From a bacterium (lineage in GTDB: Bacteria > Electryoneota > RPQS01), in assembly GCA_013360195.1 (NCBI GenBank), contig JABWCQ010000009.1, forward strand, positions 48,739 through 112,738: a stretch of DNA of 64,000 nucleotides, written 5' to 3'. Numbering within the stretch: position 1 is the stretch's first letter; every line of letters begins with the position of its first letter. The position numbers and the translations under genes are program-made. Positions 34,096-44,553 of the stretch are shown piece by piece. The notes beneath the pieces are model-generated. The model did not search any database and was not told the DNA's origin. It saw only the letters and a list, made by a program, of their open reading frames with translations.

Positions 34096-34749
34096 TTGTT
34101 CATTGGACATTACGGTGTCGCGCTGGCTGCGAAAAAGTTTGAGCCGAAGCTTTCGCTCGGGTGGTTGTTTGTCGCGTCGCAGGTCGTGGATATTTTGTGG
34201 ACGTCGTTTGTGCTGGCAGGAATCGAGCAGGTTGAGATTCATCCCGGACACACGGCGGCCAGTCCGCTCAATTTCGTTTCCTATCCGTACTCGCACAGCC
34301 TGCTGATGGCGGTCGTGTGGAGTGCGTTGGTTTACGGAATGGCGCGCATCCTGTGGAACGCGCGCGTCGCGTTGGTTCTCGGAGCCGTCGCGCTCTCGCA
34401 TTGGTTTTTGGATGTGCCCGTTCATCTTCCCGATTTGCCGCTCGCGTTCGGCGATTCGCCGATGGTGGGGCTGGGATTGTGGAACAGCAAAATCGGCACC
34501 GTCGCGCTCGAAGGTGCGTTGCTCTTGGGCGGATTGTGGATTTACATGAAGACCACCAAGCCTTCCGGAAAGCTCTGCACATGGGGAATGCCGATTTTCT
34601 GTTTGTTTTTACTCGGCACCTTTGCCATGACCACGTTCTCAGGTGAAGCGCCGCCCAGCATCACCGCACTCGCGGGCATGGGGCTGGTGATGTATGTCGT
34701 GTTCAGTTTAATTGCGATGTGGCTCGATAGGAAAAGAGTCGCTGTTTGA
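34096..34749 (+). CDS. Polytopic membrane protein (possible YdjM-type hydrolase-like)
   Basis: 217 residues, TTG start with AGGGAG 7 nt upstream. About five hydrophobic segments. Conserved-looking polar residues lie in FIGHYGVALAAKK at the N-terminus, YPYSHSLLMAV and ALSHWFLDVPVHLPDLP. His/Asp residues of this kind occur in the DUF457/YdjM-like membrane metal-dependent hydrolase family. Function unknown. It ends in a TGATG overlap with the MNT gene. Confidence 0.6.
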   Translation: MFIGHYGVALAAKKFEPKLSLGWLFVASQVVDILWTSFVLAGIEQVEIHPGHTAASPLNFVSYPYSHSLLMAVVWSALVYGMARILWNARVALVLGAVALSHWFLDVPVHLPDLPLAFGDSPMVGLGLWNSKIGTVALEGALLLGGLWIYMKTTKPSGKLCTWGMPIFCLFLLGTFAMTTFSGEAPPSITALAGMGLVMYVVFSLIAMWLDRKRVAV

Positions 34750-35072
34750 TGCAAAATCCGAAGCTAAAACCGATCTTAGACGAACTCCGCGAAGCGCTCG
34801 CCGCGCACTATGGCGAGCGACTGAGTAAGCTCGTGCTGTTCGGTTCGCAAGCCCGCGGGGATGCTGAAGAGGATTCGGATATTGATGTGCTGGTCGTGCT
34901 GAAAGGGGAGGTTGATCAGGCACAGGAACGAAGAGCCACACTTGAATCCACGGCTGAAATTTGTCTCAAACACTCAGTCGTGATCCAGCGTGTCGTTGTT
35001 AGTGACGCACGCTATGAAACAGGGGACGATTCATTGATGTATAACGTACATCTTGACGGAGTGGAAGTATGA
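34749..35072 (+). CDS. MNT-type nucleotidyltransferase antitoxin, copy 1
   Basis: 107 residues. The minimal nucleotidyltransferase core is LFGSQARGDAEEDSDIDVLVV, the Gly-Ser...Asp-x-Asp catalytic signature of pol-beta-like MNT proteins. In MNT/HEPN systems the MNT protein neutralises the HEPN RNase, often by adding AMP residues near its active site. It overlaps the HEPN gene by an ATGA tetranucleotide. It is closely similar to copy 2 at 38,073, which has the same LFGSQARGDA core. Confidence 0.85.
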   Translation: MQNPKLKPILDELREALAAHYGERLSKLVLFGSQARGDAEEDSDIDVLVVLKGEVDQAQERRATLESTAEICLKHSVVIQRVVVSDARYETGDDSLMYNVHLDGVEV

Positions 35073-35468
35073 CAAAAGAACAGCGAGAGCTTCTTTTTGC
35101 AAGCCAAACTTGATGCGCAACAGGCCGTGAAGAGTTTGAATGACAACATGCTCCGTGCCGCGTGTTCACGCTCCTATTATGCAATGTTCTATGTTGCGCG
35201 TGCTATATTGCTTGAACAGCAAAAGTCATTCAAGAAGCATTCAGCGTTGATAGATGCATTCGGTAAGCGCATTCTCGAAGGTGATGACATCCCGCGCGAA
35301 TTTCATCGCCATCTGATTGATGCTTTTGAAGAACGAGGAACCGCCGATTACGACTTTACGATTAAGCTCAGTCGCGAAGAAGTACAGATTGTCGTTGACA
35401 ACGCGAAGAAGTTCGTCGAACTTGGGGATCGCATCTTAGGTGATGTTTCACTCGAGGACCAGCAGTAA
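35069..35468 (+). pseudogene. HEPN-domain toxin, copy 1, frameshifted near the start
   Basis: The natural start is the ATG at 35069, overlapping the MNT stop by 4 bp exactly as in copy 2. That frame reads MTKEQRELLFASQT and then stops. The rest (QAKLDAQQAVKSLNDN, SRSYYAMFYVARAILL, ADYDFTI) is open only from 35097 in another frame. Copy 2 reads MNQKQRDMLFQAKLD, so one extra base lies in the T5 run at 35094-35098. A TTG at 35097 could still start a protein lacking about 10 residues. Either this copy is broken or the run is miscalled. Confidence 0.8.
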
Positions 35469-37421
<1,953 letters not shown>

Positions 37422-37432
37422 GGAATTGTTCC

Positions 37433-37939
37433 GTGTTTAAGGAAATAGCGGACGTCTTTGATTTGCTTCAGCGTGAGGGCCTCATCACGTCATGGGCGCT
37501 TGGTGGTGGAGTTGCGACAATCTTTCATTCTGAGCCGTTCTATACGGAAGATGTGGATGTATTCGTCGAACTTAAAGGCGAGTCCGCACTGGTGAATATG
37601 CATCCCATTTACAACCGTCTGCGCGAAATGGGAATTGAAGCGCAAGGTCAGTATGTGATCATCGCTGGTTCCAGCATACAGATTATCGTTCCGCCTGACA
37701 AGCTTGAAGCAGAGGCAATGCGCGAAGCTGTTGAAATGGAAACCGGGTCCGGTGTCGCGAGGTTCTTCCGGCCAGAATATCTTGCTTGTATTTATCTGAA
37801 TCTTGGGCGACCGAAAGACAAAACGAAACTTGTCCTGCTAATGAAAGACAAGAAGTTTTCAAACGATAGATTCCTCGAAATCATCAAGCGTTTTGACTTG
37901 GAGCAAAAATGGCTGGAATACCAAAAGCTGAGTTCTTAA
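37433..37939 (+). CDS. Nucleotidyltransferase-fold protein (AbiEii/DUF6036-like)
   Basis: 168 residues from a GTG start 11 bp after gyrB. The motif WALGGGVATIFHSEPFYTEDVDVFV carries the Gly-Gly and Asp-x-Asp features of nucleotidyltransferase folds used in type IV (AbiE-like) and related toxin systems. The C-terminal half (FFRPEYLACIYLNLGRPKDKTKLV) is typical of DUF6036-like proteins. It overlaps the following 55-codon gene by 31 bp, which suggests a tightly coupled pair. Substrate unknown. Confidence 0.7.
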   Translation: MFKEIADVFDLLQREGLITSWALGGGVATIFHSEPFYTEDVDVFVELKGESALVNMHPIYNRLREMGIEAQGQYVIIAGSSIQIIVPPDKLEAEAMREAVEMETGSGVARFFRPEYLACIYLNLGRPKDKTKLVLLMKDKKFSNDRFLEIIKRFDLEQKWLEYQKLSS

Positions 37940-38076
37940 AGCAAGCGTTTGAGCAAAAAGAGATTCGCCGCGAAGAGATGGTTGCACTCAGTTTTGAAGA
38001 AAAGTTTGCAATCCTAAAGCGCATGTGGGCGTGGCGACGCGAAGCGCTGATGATGACAGAGAAGAAGCCGCAATGA
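37909..38076 (+). CDS. Small 55-residue protein between nucleotidyltransferase genes
   Basis: ATG at 37909, TGA at 38074-38076. It begins MAGIPKAEFLKQAFEQ and contains MVALSFEEKFAILKRMW. It overlaps the preceding gene by 31 bp and the following MNT start by ATGA. The amphipathic 'LSFEEKFAIL' helix recalls small partner proteins encoded next to DUF6036-type nucleotidyltransferases. It may be an antitoxin or regulator of the toxin-like gene; this is inferred from context. Confidence 0.65.
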   Translation: MAGIPKAEFLKQAFEQKEIRREEMVALSFEEKFAILKRMWAWRREALMMTEKKPQ

Positions 38077-38393
38077 ACGAATCCCTCAAACCTATCCTAG
38101 CTGAACTGAAGCAGCGGCTGACCGAACTTTACGGAGAGCGGTTGTCGCAGTTGATTCTATTCGGCTCGCAAGCCCGCGGCGACGCCACCGAAGATTCCGA
38201 CGTGGACGTGCTGGTTGTGCTGGAGGGGGAGGTGGAGCCATTCGTGGAGAGCGATCAAGTCGTTCCAATAACGGCTGATATCTCATTGCGACTCGGTGTT
38301 GTGATTTGCTGTATGTACATATCCAGAGCGCAGTATGAAGCAAGGAAGAGTGCGACATTGAGAAATGCAGCTCACGAGGGGATTGCGCTGTGA
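38073..38393 (+). CDS. MNT-type nucleotidyltransferase antitoxin, copy 2
   Basis: 106 residues from the ATG at 38073; the frame is open to 38025, but the ATGA overlap with the small gene fixes the start. The core LFGSQARGDATEDSDVDVLVV is the MNT signature. It closely resembles copy 1 in the first 60 residues and diverges later. It overlaps the HEPN gene by 4 bp. Confidence 0.85.
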   Translation: MNESLKPILAELKQRLTELYGERLSQLILFGSQARGDATEDSDVDVLVVLEGEVEPFVESDQVVPITADISLRLGVVICCMYISRAQYEARKSATLRNAAHEGIAL

Positions 38394-38794
38394 ACCAGAA
38401 GCAGCGTGATATGCTATTTCAAGCAAAGCTGGATGTTGCAACGGCCAAACGCGAGCTTCAGTACAATGCATTGCGTGCCGCGGTATCTCGAGCATATTAT
38501 GCTATGTTCTACGTTGCAAGTGCGCTGTTGCTTGAAAAGGGGCTCTCGTTCTCTAAGCATACAGCAGTTGTTGCAGCCTACGGAAAGAATATTGCAGGCA
38601 AGAACGGCGTACCGCTTGAATCCCACAGATTTCTTCACGATGCATTGGACAAGCGTGGCATTGCTGATTATGATTTTGAAGTCAACGTCGGGCCAGAAGT
38701 TGTCAAGAAGCTAATCGAACATGCGGAGTTGTTTGTCGAAATCGGAAACAGGGTGTTGGGTGACGTATCGGAACACGAACGAGGTCCCAATTGA
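38390..38794 (+). CDS. HEPN-domain toxin, copy 2
   Basis: 134 residues from a GTG start overlapping the MNT stop. HEPN features: AVSRAYYAMFYVASALLLEKG, SKHTAVVAAYGK and DKRGIADYDFEVNV. HEPN proteins of MNT/HEPN pairs are RNases that cut tRNA or mRNA when unneutralised. This copy is intact, unlike copy 1. It closes the four-gene run 37433-38794. Confidence 0.82.
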   Translation: MNQKQRDMLFQAKLDVATAKRELQYNALRAAVSRAYYAMFYVASALLLEKGLSFSKHTAVVAAYGKNIAGKNGVPLESHRFLHDALDKRGIADYDFEVNVGPEVVKKLIEHAELFVEIGNRVLGDVSEHERGPN

Positions 38795-38819
38795 ATCTTT
38801 TGCAGTGAATTAACCCCCC

Positions 38820-39323
38820 ATGCACACATTCGAATTAAAACATACTACAAGCGCGTCGGCGAAGAAGCTATGGCTGGCGCTGACGGATCCGAAATATTTG
38901 ACGCAGTGGGACGGCAACCGCTGGGTGCAGAATGACGCCTGCGTAGGCGGGAAAATGCGCGCGCGCAGCGAAGAAGGAGACCTCGCCGAAGCGGAAATTC
39001 TGCTCTACGACGTGTGCGAACGCATCGCCACGCTCGCGCCGATGCCCATCAATCCCGAAGAACCTGAAGAGGGCAGCTATCTCGTGCGGCTTGAATTCAC
39101 ACTCGAACCGCAGGCCAACGGCACCACCCTGCACATGAAGGCCACGGGTTTTCCCGACGAAGGTTCGTGTACTATGATGCGCAATTCGTGGGGCGGATTC
39201 TATCTTGAGAAAATCGGCAAAGTGGCCGAATCCGTGAGCGACCATGACGCGAACGCTGAATTACACGGCCAGGATTTTCCCGGACACGTGCGGCACACGG
39301 AGCTTGCGACCGCACTTCGATAA
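38820..39323 (+). CDS. SRPBCC (START-like) domain protein
   Basis: 167 residues with a START/Bet v1-like pattern: FELKHTTSASAKKLWLALTDPKYLTQWDG, VGGKMRARSEEGD and MMRNSWGGFYLEKIGKV. This fold binds hydrophobic ligands or acts as an Aha1-like cochaperone domain. Ligand unknown. It is followed after 5 bp by a membrane protein gene. Confidence 0.75.
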   Translation: MHTFELKHTTSASAKKLWLALTDPKYLTQWDGNRWVQNDACVGGKMRARSEEGDLAEAEILLYDVCERIATLAPMPINPEEPEEGSYLVRLEFTLEPQANGTTLHMKATGFPDEGSCTMMRNSWGGFYLEKIGKVAESVSDHDANAELHGQDFPGHVRHTELATALR

Positions 39324-39328
39324 CACAA

Positions 39329-40501
39329 GTGCCTTCGCCTGAACGCATCGCTCTGGCGTACGCGCGAAATTGGTTTGCTGACGCGCGAAAGTTTCCCAAG
39401 GACGCGGCAATTGAGTTGGCGCTGCTATTGTTCGTCGCGCTGATGCTGGCGGGATTTCAGTTTCAGATTGTCACCAAAGCTGTTGAGGCGGCGGGCGCGC
39501 AGCTTGAGCGACTTATAAACTTAATGCCGATACTGGCGGGCACGCTTGCGCTCTTTGTTGCCCGCGCGAATCCGGTTCTCGAGCGGCGTGCCGCGCAAGG
39601 AAATTGGACGGAATCGCTGCCGGTTGCTCCCCGTACGCGCGCGCTGTGGGCGGTGCGCCGAGCGTGTTATGCGGCGTTAGGAATTTCCCTGTTGTTTTTT
39701 GTTTTCGTCATCGATCTGCTGCTGCTGGGAGAGCGCGTGACTTTCCTGACAGCGATGCTTCTGTTGGGAACGCCGCCGCTTGTTGTGATGGCGCACGGCG
39801 CGGTGCGACGGAAAGAGATTTTGTCTCCGCACGATCCGACCGAGCATGAATTTGTGCGGCAGAAGGAGAATTTCTTTCGCCGGGTTCTTCCGCAAAAGTT
39901 CCGCGACCCGCTTGCGCGCGGAGTTGTGAACATGGCGCTGGCGGAAAAGAGCGCGGCGAGTTTGTGGCTGACCGCAGTATTCGCGGGCGCAATTCTGTTA
40001 GCGTGTATGCTGTTGGCGGCCCGTGAAAACCAGCCGCAGCTGTTGTTGATTGGAGCTGTGATTGTTCCGCTGCTCATCAACGCGGCATTCGAACCGCGGT
40101 TTGACAAATTCTATCGCATGAGCCGCTCGCTGCCGCTCAGGTTTCGGCAGCTGGCGCGGTCGTGCGCAGAATCAAGCGTGCTTGTGCCGAGCCTGTTCGT
40201 GCTCTGCCTGTTGCCGGCGATGCCGTTTGTGTCCGGCGGAGGCTATTGGTTTCTCGTGCTGCTCGCGAGTGTTGTTGCGATGGCCGCACTGCTGTTTGTA
40301 AAGCTCCTGGTCGCGCTGGCCTTTCCGCAATCGAAACTGAATCAGACGTTATTCATGTTCGCGGCGGCGCTGGCTGTCGGAGTATTTTCAATGCAGGCGC
40401 CGTTGATTGCCCCTGTGCTCGGGCTAATCGTATGCGCGGTGTGGCTTGCGGAGCGCGGTTGGGGCGCGTGGGAATTCGGCTACGGGGAGCGCTCGCGATG
40501 A
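39329..40501 (+). CDS. Polytopic membrane protein, probable ABC exporter permease
   Basis: 390 residues from a GTG start. About ten hydrophobic segments, with a charged loop (RKEILSPHDPTEHEFVRQKENFF) in the middle. It overlaps the ABC ATPase start by ATGA, so the two most likely form one ABC-2-like exporter. No substrate is evident. Confidence 0.65.
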   Translation: MPSPERIALAYARNWFADARKFPKDAAIELALLLFVALMLAGFQFQIVTKAVEAAGAQLERLINLMPILAGTLALFVARANPVLERRAAQGNWTESLPVAPRTRALWAVRRACYAALGISLLFFVFVIDLLLLGERVTFLTAMLLLGTPPLVVMAHGAVRRKEILSPHDPTEHEFVRQKENFFRRVLPQKFRDPLARGVVNMALAEKSAASLWLTAVFAGAILLACMLLAARENQPQLLLIGAVIVPLLINAAFEPRFDKFYRMSRSLPLRFRQLARSCAESSVLVPSLFVLCLLPAMPFVSGGGYWFLVLLASVVAMAALLFVKLLVALAFPQSKLNQTLFMFAAALAVGVFSMQAPLIAPVLGLIVCAVWLAERGWGAWEFGYGERSR

Positions 40502-41235
40502 GTGACGTCTTTGCAGTCGAAAACTTGTGCAAGAATTACGGCGCGCGCGAAGCGGTGCGTGACATCAGTGTCAGCGCGAAGACCGGAGAATTTATCGGCA
40601 TCATCGGCGCGAACGGTTCGGGCAAGACGACATTCTTGAAATGCCTGTGCGGTCAGCTTCGCCCGACGGCAGGACAAATTCGCGTCTGTGATATTGACAT
40701 GTTGCGCGAGCCGGTGAAAGCCAAGCGGCAAATCGGCTACGCGATTGAGGCGGAGCTGCTGCCAAAGGGCTTGACGGGCAATCAGATTCTGGAATTCGCC
40801 GCCGGCACAAAGACGAGCCCGGAGTGGAGAAGCGGGATTGCCGGGTTAAGCGAGTTGCTTGAAATTCAGTGGCGGCTGGATGACCCGATTGACAGTTATT
40901 CGCAGGGCATGCGGGCGAAAACCGGGATTCTGGCGGCGCTGATCGGCGAGCCGAAATTGATCGTGTTGGATGAAGCGCTGGCCACGCTCGATCCGGTGGC
41001 GGCATACAGATTGAAGAAACATTTGAGTGACGGAGTGGCGGCGGAGCGCTGGACGGTATTGCTGTCCACGCACGCGATTGAATCCGTCGAACACGCGGCC
41101 ACGCGTGTGCTGATGCTGCAAGACGGAAAACTTGCGGCGGACTGGTCGAAGCAGGAACTTAACGACCTGCGGCGGCGGACGGAAAAAACTTTGGAGGAGA
41201 TTCTCGTCGCGAAGATTGAACGGCGGGAACTCTGA
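40498..41235 (+). CDS. ABC transporter ATP-binding protein
   Basis: 245 residues from the ATG at 40498; the open frame upstream lies within the permease gene. Walker A GANGSGKTT at 37-45, signature YSQGM, Walker B LIVLDEAL, and STHAIESVEHAATRVLMLQDG as the H-loop. The YSQGM signature is usual for ABC-2-type exporters. Partner: the preceding membrane protein. Confidence 0.92.
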   Translation: MSDVFAVENLCKNYGAREAVRDISVSAKTGEFIGIIGANGSGKTTFLKCLCGQLRPTAGQIRVCDIDMLREPVKAKRQIGYAIEAELLPKGLTGNQILEFAAGTKTSPEWRSGIAGLSELLEIQWRLDDPIDSYSQGMRAKTGILAALIGEPKLIVLDEALATLDPVAAYRLKKHLSDGVAAERWTVLLSTHAIESVEHAATRVLMLQDGKLAADWSKQELNDLRRRTEKTLEEILVAKIERREL

Positions 41236-41377
41236 CGCAAGCCGCATTCGGCGGGAATCGTGCCCCCGCCGGATGTTTACACATAGCCTGAGGAAGCTGG
41301 TGTGAAAACAGAACTCTGGGGAGAGTAAACTGGTGTCGAATACGTAAACTAAACTCAGACTGAGCAGAGACAGATTA

Positions 41378-41776
41378 ATGAGCTATGTTAGACACGGGCG
41401 GAATTTTCGCGGACGCAAGAGCACGCGCCGTTCGCTGCCCGAATCGCTCGACGGATACGTCGTGCAAGTGCACTTCGCCGGACGACCCGGCACAACAAAA
41501 CGCACCATGAATTCGCTTCGTCATGACTCGCAGGCCTATCTTGACGCGCTGCGGGAAAAGGGACAGTTGTTATATTCGGGACGATACTTGTCGTCAGTCG
41601 GCGGAATGTGGCTGATCAAGGTGCGCGCGATGATTGAGGCGGAGAAGCTGGCGCATGATTATCCTCCGGTCAGAAAAGATTTGCTCACATTCAGAATAAA
41701 CGTGCTGATGGATCGCGACGGAGTATTCAGCAAGCTGAGTACGAAGCGCACGGAAGACGATCTGCAGCCCGCATAA
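41378..41776 (+). CDS. YciI-like protein
   Basis: 132 residues. After a basic N-terminus (RHGRNFRGRKSTRRS), the region LREKGQLLYSGRYLSSVGGMWLIKV and AEKLAHDYPPVRKDLLTFRINVL fits the ferredoxin-like YCII fold. Members include small dimeric enzymes or dehalogenase-like proteins. Function unknown. Spaced 31 bp from the next gene. Confidence 0.6.
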   Translation: MSYVRHGRNFRGRKSTRRSLPESLDGYVVQVHFAGRPGTTKRTMNSLRHDSQAYLDALREKGQLLYSGRYLSSVGGMWLIKVRAMIEAEKLAHDYPPVRKDLLTFRINVLMDRDGVFSKLSTKRTEDDLQPA

Positions 41777-41807
41777 GCCCCGCGACTGACGCGGGAGTAA
41801 AGGACAT

Positions 41808-42938
41808 ATGCAGCCTTCGATATTGATTTTAGGCGCGGGCCTGATGGGCCGCGTCGCTGCTCACTTTTTTGTACATCATCCAGAAGGTCCGTATAAAGTT
41901 CGCTTGGCCGATTTGTCGCGGGGCACCGTGGACGAGGCGGCGGCGTGGCTGGACTCAGAGTTTGTAGAGCCCATGATTGTGGATGTCCGGCGCGAAGATT
42001 CGCTGGACAAGGCGCTCGCGGGCGTCAAAGTTTGTCAGTCATGCGTGCCGTATTTCCTGAATCCTTCAATTGCGCGTGCTTGTTTGGCCAACGGAGTGTC
42101 GTTCGTGGACCTCGGCGGTAATCCCGAAGTCACGGACAGGATATTGTCACAGGACGCCGAAGCGAAAGCCAAAGGCGTATGTTTGATTCCTGACACGGGA
42201 CTCGCGCCGGGCCTGACGAACATTTTGGCGATGGAGCTTGTGAACCGCTTCACGGTTTGTGACGAAGTACATGTGCGTGTCGGCGGTTTGCCGCAGGTGC
42301 CGGAAGGCCGCTTGAAGTACGCGCAGTTTTTTTCGATACACGGACTGTTAAACGAGTATCTGGAAGACGCGCGCGAGATTCGCGACGGCAAAGAGGTGAA
42401 GGTGAAGTCGCTTGAGGAGGTCGAGACGCTGCATTTCGACGGAGTCGGCGAACTTGAAGCGTTCATCACCTCGGGCGGAACGTCCACCTTGCCGCGGACG
42501 CTGCTGGGCAAAGTGAAGCGGCTCGATTACAAAACGATTCGCTATCCGGGACACGCGGACTATTTGCAGTTCTTGCGGGAAATCGGACTCACTTCGACGC
42601 GCGCGTTTTTGTTCGGCGGGAATGCCGTGACGCCGCGGGAAGTGCTGAGCAGTGTGCTGGAAGAGAGTTTGCCGAAGAACACACCGGACCGAGTGCTGGT
42701 GCGCGTGTGGGCGAAAGGTGACGGCGGCCGCGAGGAGAAATTGGAGCTTAACGTTTTGAAGGACGAAGTGAACAATATCTCCGCGATGGGGCAGATGACG
42801 TCGTTTCCGTCGGCGGCGATAGCGCGCGCGATTTTGCTTGGACAGATTCCCGCCGGTGCACATCCGCAGGAGACCGTCATGAATTTCGAAACCATGAAGA
42901 GCGAACTCGCGCTTCGTTGGATCGGATTTCGTAAGTAG
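41808..42938 (+). CDS. Saccharopine dehydrogenase-family oxidoreductase
   Basis: 376 residues. Rossmann motif SILILGAGLMGRVAAHFF at the N-terminus, then CVPYFLNPSIARACLANGVSFVDLGGN and CLIPDTGLAPGLTNILAMELV, as in saccharopine dehydrogenase-like (L-lysine dehydrogenase or carboxynorspermidine synthase-like) enzymes. It would carry out an NAD(P)-dependent amino-acid or imine reduction in the cytoplasm. Exact substrate not assignable. Confidence 0.85.
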   Translation: MQPSILILGAGLMGRVAAHFFVHHPEGPYKVRLADLSRGTVDEAAAWLDSEFVEPMIVDVRREDSLDKALAGVKVCQSCVPYFLNPSIARACLANGVSFVDLGGNPEVTDRILSQDAEAKAKGVCLIPDTGLAPGLTNILAMELVNRFTVCDEVHVRVGGLPQVPEGRLKYAQFFSIHGLLNEYLEDAREIRDGKEVKVKSLEEVETLHFDGVGELEAFITSGGTSTLPRTLLGKVKRLDYKTIRYPGHADYLQFLREIGLTSTRAFLFGGNAVTPREVLSSVLEESLPKNTPDRVLVRVWAKGDGGREEKLELNVLKDEVNNISAMGQMTSFPSAAIARAILLGQIPAGAHPQETVMNFETMKSELALRWIGFRK

Positions 42939-42993
42939 CCAGCGTGAGTGCTTGTAAAGCACAGCCGGACTCAATGCGCTGACGCTGACGATA

Positions 42994-43022
42994 GGCGGCG
43001 CTCTTTACGGGAGTCGCCGCTT
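42994..43022 (+). terminator. Hairpin after the saccharopine dehydrogenase-like gene
   Basis: GGCGGC and GCCGC arms enclose a GCTC/GGGAGT inner pairing, followed by TTTCGTG. It is a weak T tract, so a possible terminator only. A TATAAT-like sequence at about 43,035 may belong to the next gene. Confidence 0.35.
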
Positions 43023-43094
43023 TCGTGCTCGTATATATAATGCAGTGCAACAGGATTCAGAAGCACGAAAACAGTTCTTTAAGGGAGGATTGTC

Positions 43095-43850
43095 ATGAAG
43101 GCCAAGACTGTTGGAATTTTGATTTTATTGTTGGTGTTGGGAAGCGGGACGAGTTGGGGGCAGATTTTCATTCCGCTATGTGACCCAGCGGATATTTTGA
43201 CGGATACGTGTGGCGGTGGAAGTCCGCTGCCAGATGAAACAGTAGTTTACCTTTACTGGGACGAGAATGCCAATGGCCCGGATGAGGCGGACACCCTGTT
43301 GCCGAGATCTCCAAACGATCCGGGCGCAAATTACAATATGTTCTCGATGAACGGCGAGACGAGCTTGGGAGTGCCCGGGACAATCTGTACAGATCCTGTG
43401 CTCGCAATCGAGACTACTGAAGTTCCATTGCGACTCTATCTTTTGGTTCCGGTTTGTGATCAGGGAATAAAATGGACAAGCAATGTAATAGTGGCTCGTC
43501 CGGACTCTGAAATTGCGGATATTGTTTGGACGTGTGAAACGTGCGAAGATGTTTCGTCAACGGGCGATCTCACTATCGGTATGCCCCGCCAGCTTTCCCT
43601 TCACGCAAACTATCCCAACCCCTTCAACGCGACGACAGAAATTTCATTTGACTTGCCGCGCGAAATGGAAGCGAGCTTGAAAGTGTACGACGTACTGGGA
43701 AGAGAAGTTGCGGAGCTTGTGAATGGAGTGATGAATGCAGGGACGCACATGATTACGTTTGACGCGAGTGCGCTGTCATCTGGAGTGTATTTTTACAGAT
43801 TGGAAGCGGGGAGGTTTGTGGATGCGCGGAAGATGGTGCTACTCAAATAG
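43095..43850 (+). CDS. Short secreted protein with type IX-like sorting domain
   Basis: 251 residues with AAGGGAGG upstream and signal peptide MKAKTVGILILLLVLGSGTSWGQ. The mature N-terminal part (about 140 residues) has cysteine pairs (LCDPADILTDTCGGG, VWTCETCED) and acidic 'DENANGPDEADT' stretches that may bind calcium. The C-terminal sorting domain (YPNPFNATTEISFDLPR, LKVYDVLGREVAEL, SSGVYFYRLEAG, RKMVLLK) is nearly the same as in the gene at 44,554. Confidence 0.82.
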   Translation: MKAKTVGILILLLVLGSGTSWGQIFIPLCDPADILTDTCGGGSPLPDETVVYLYWDENANGPDEADTLLPRSPNDPGANYNMFSMNGETSLGVPGTICTDPVLAIETTEVPLRLYLLVPVCDQGIKWTSNVIVARPDSEIADIVWTCETCEDVSSTGDLTIGMPRQLSLHANYPNPFNATTEISFDLPREMEASLKVYDVLGREVAELVNGVMNAGTHMITFDASALSSGVYFYRLEAGRFVDARKMVLLK

Positions 43851-43885
43851 GAAATTAGAAATAGGAAATTGGAAAGCGGATTCAG

Positions 43886-43946
43886 ATTCCGGCAGGGAAC
43901 CGCTACGTGCTTTTCAAGCACTTCGCTTAATCCCCGCTCGGCGGAA
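43886..43946. repeat. Palindromic repeat, family 3
   Basis: ATTCCGGCAGGGAACCGCT, then an inserted hairpin GTGCTTTTCAAGCAC, then TTCGCTTAATCCCCGCTCGG. Related copies are at 5481 and 48,906. It is preceded by a GGAAATTAGAAATAGGAAAT tract of the kind seen at several gene ends here. Confidence 0.6.
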
Positions 43947-44090
43947 GGATTTTAGTATTGGACTTACGCGCCGGAGGGTTAATCTGGAGAGGCATAAAAG
44001 GGGCGGTGGCGGGAAAAACGGAGAAAAAGACAGGGAAATCGGACTCTTGCGGGCCGCCTGAGGCCGCGATATTGAAAGTAACTTGCTCAC

Positions 44091-44486
44091 ATGATTCGAC
44101 ACGTTTTGACGATACTGGCTGTTAGCGATTTTCAAAAATCGCTGGCGTTTTATCGCGCGGCGTTTGATTTTCAGCAGACGGTGGATGTGCGGGTGTATGC
44201 GGAATTTGAAATGGCGGATGGCCGAAGGCTGGGGATTTACGAGCGGAACAGTTTTGGCCTCAATACGGGAATCGTTCCAAATAAAGTTGGCCTGAACGAA
44301 CTTTCGGGAGCGGAGCTGTATTTTTTCTGTGACGATCCGGCGAAACAGTGCGCGAAACTCGTGCAAGCCGGAGCAATCGAACTTTCGCCGTGGCAACTGC
44401 GCAACTGGGGTGACGAAGCGGCCTACTATCGCGATCCCGACGGACATGTGATTGTGATTGCGAAGCGGCACAAAGGATTAGAGTAG
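44091..44486 (+). CDS. VOC-family (glyoxalase-like) protein
   Basis: 131 residues with two beta-alpha-beta-beta-beta halves: HVLTILAVSDFQKSLAFYRAAFDF at the start and YYRDPDGHVIVIAKR near the end, where His and Glu/Asp residues of VOC enzymes sit. It could be a glyoxalase, dioxygenase or antibiotic-binding homologue. Substrate unknown. Confidence 0.8.
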   Translation: MIRHVLTILAVSDFQKSLAFYRAAFDFQQTVDVRVYAEFEMADGRRLGIYERNSFGLNTGIVPNKVGLNELSGAELYFFCDDPAKQCAKLVQAGAIELSPWQLRNWGDEAAYYRDPDGHVIVIAKRHKGLE

Positions 44487-44553
44487 CACCTTTCGCCGTG
44501 GGGCGAATATTGTAGTGAAGAAATTACGCTAAACAAATTCCTTGGAGGGGATT

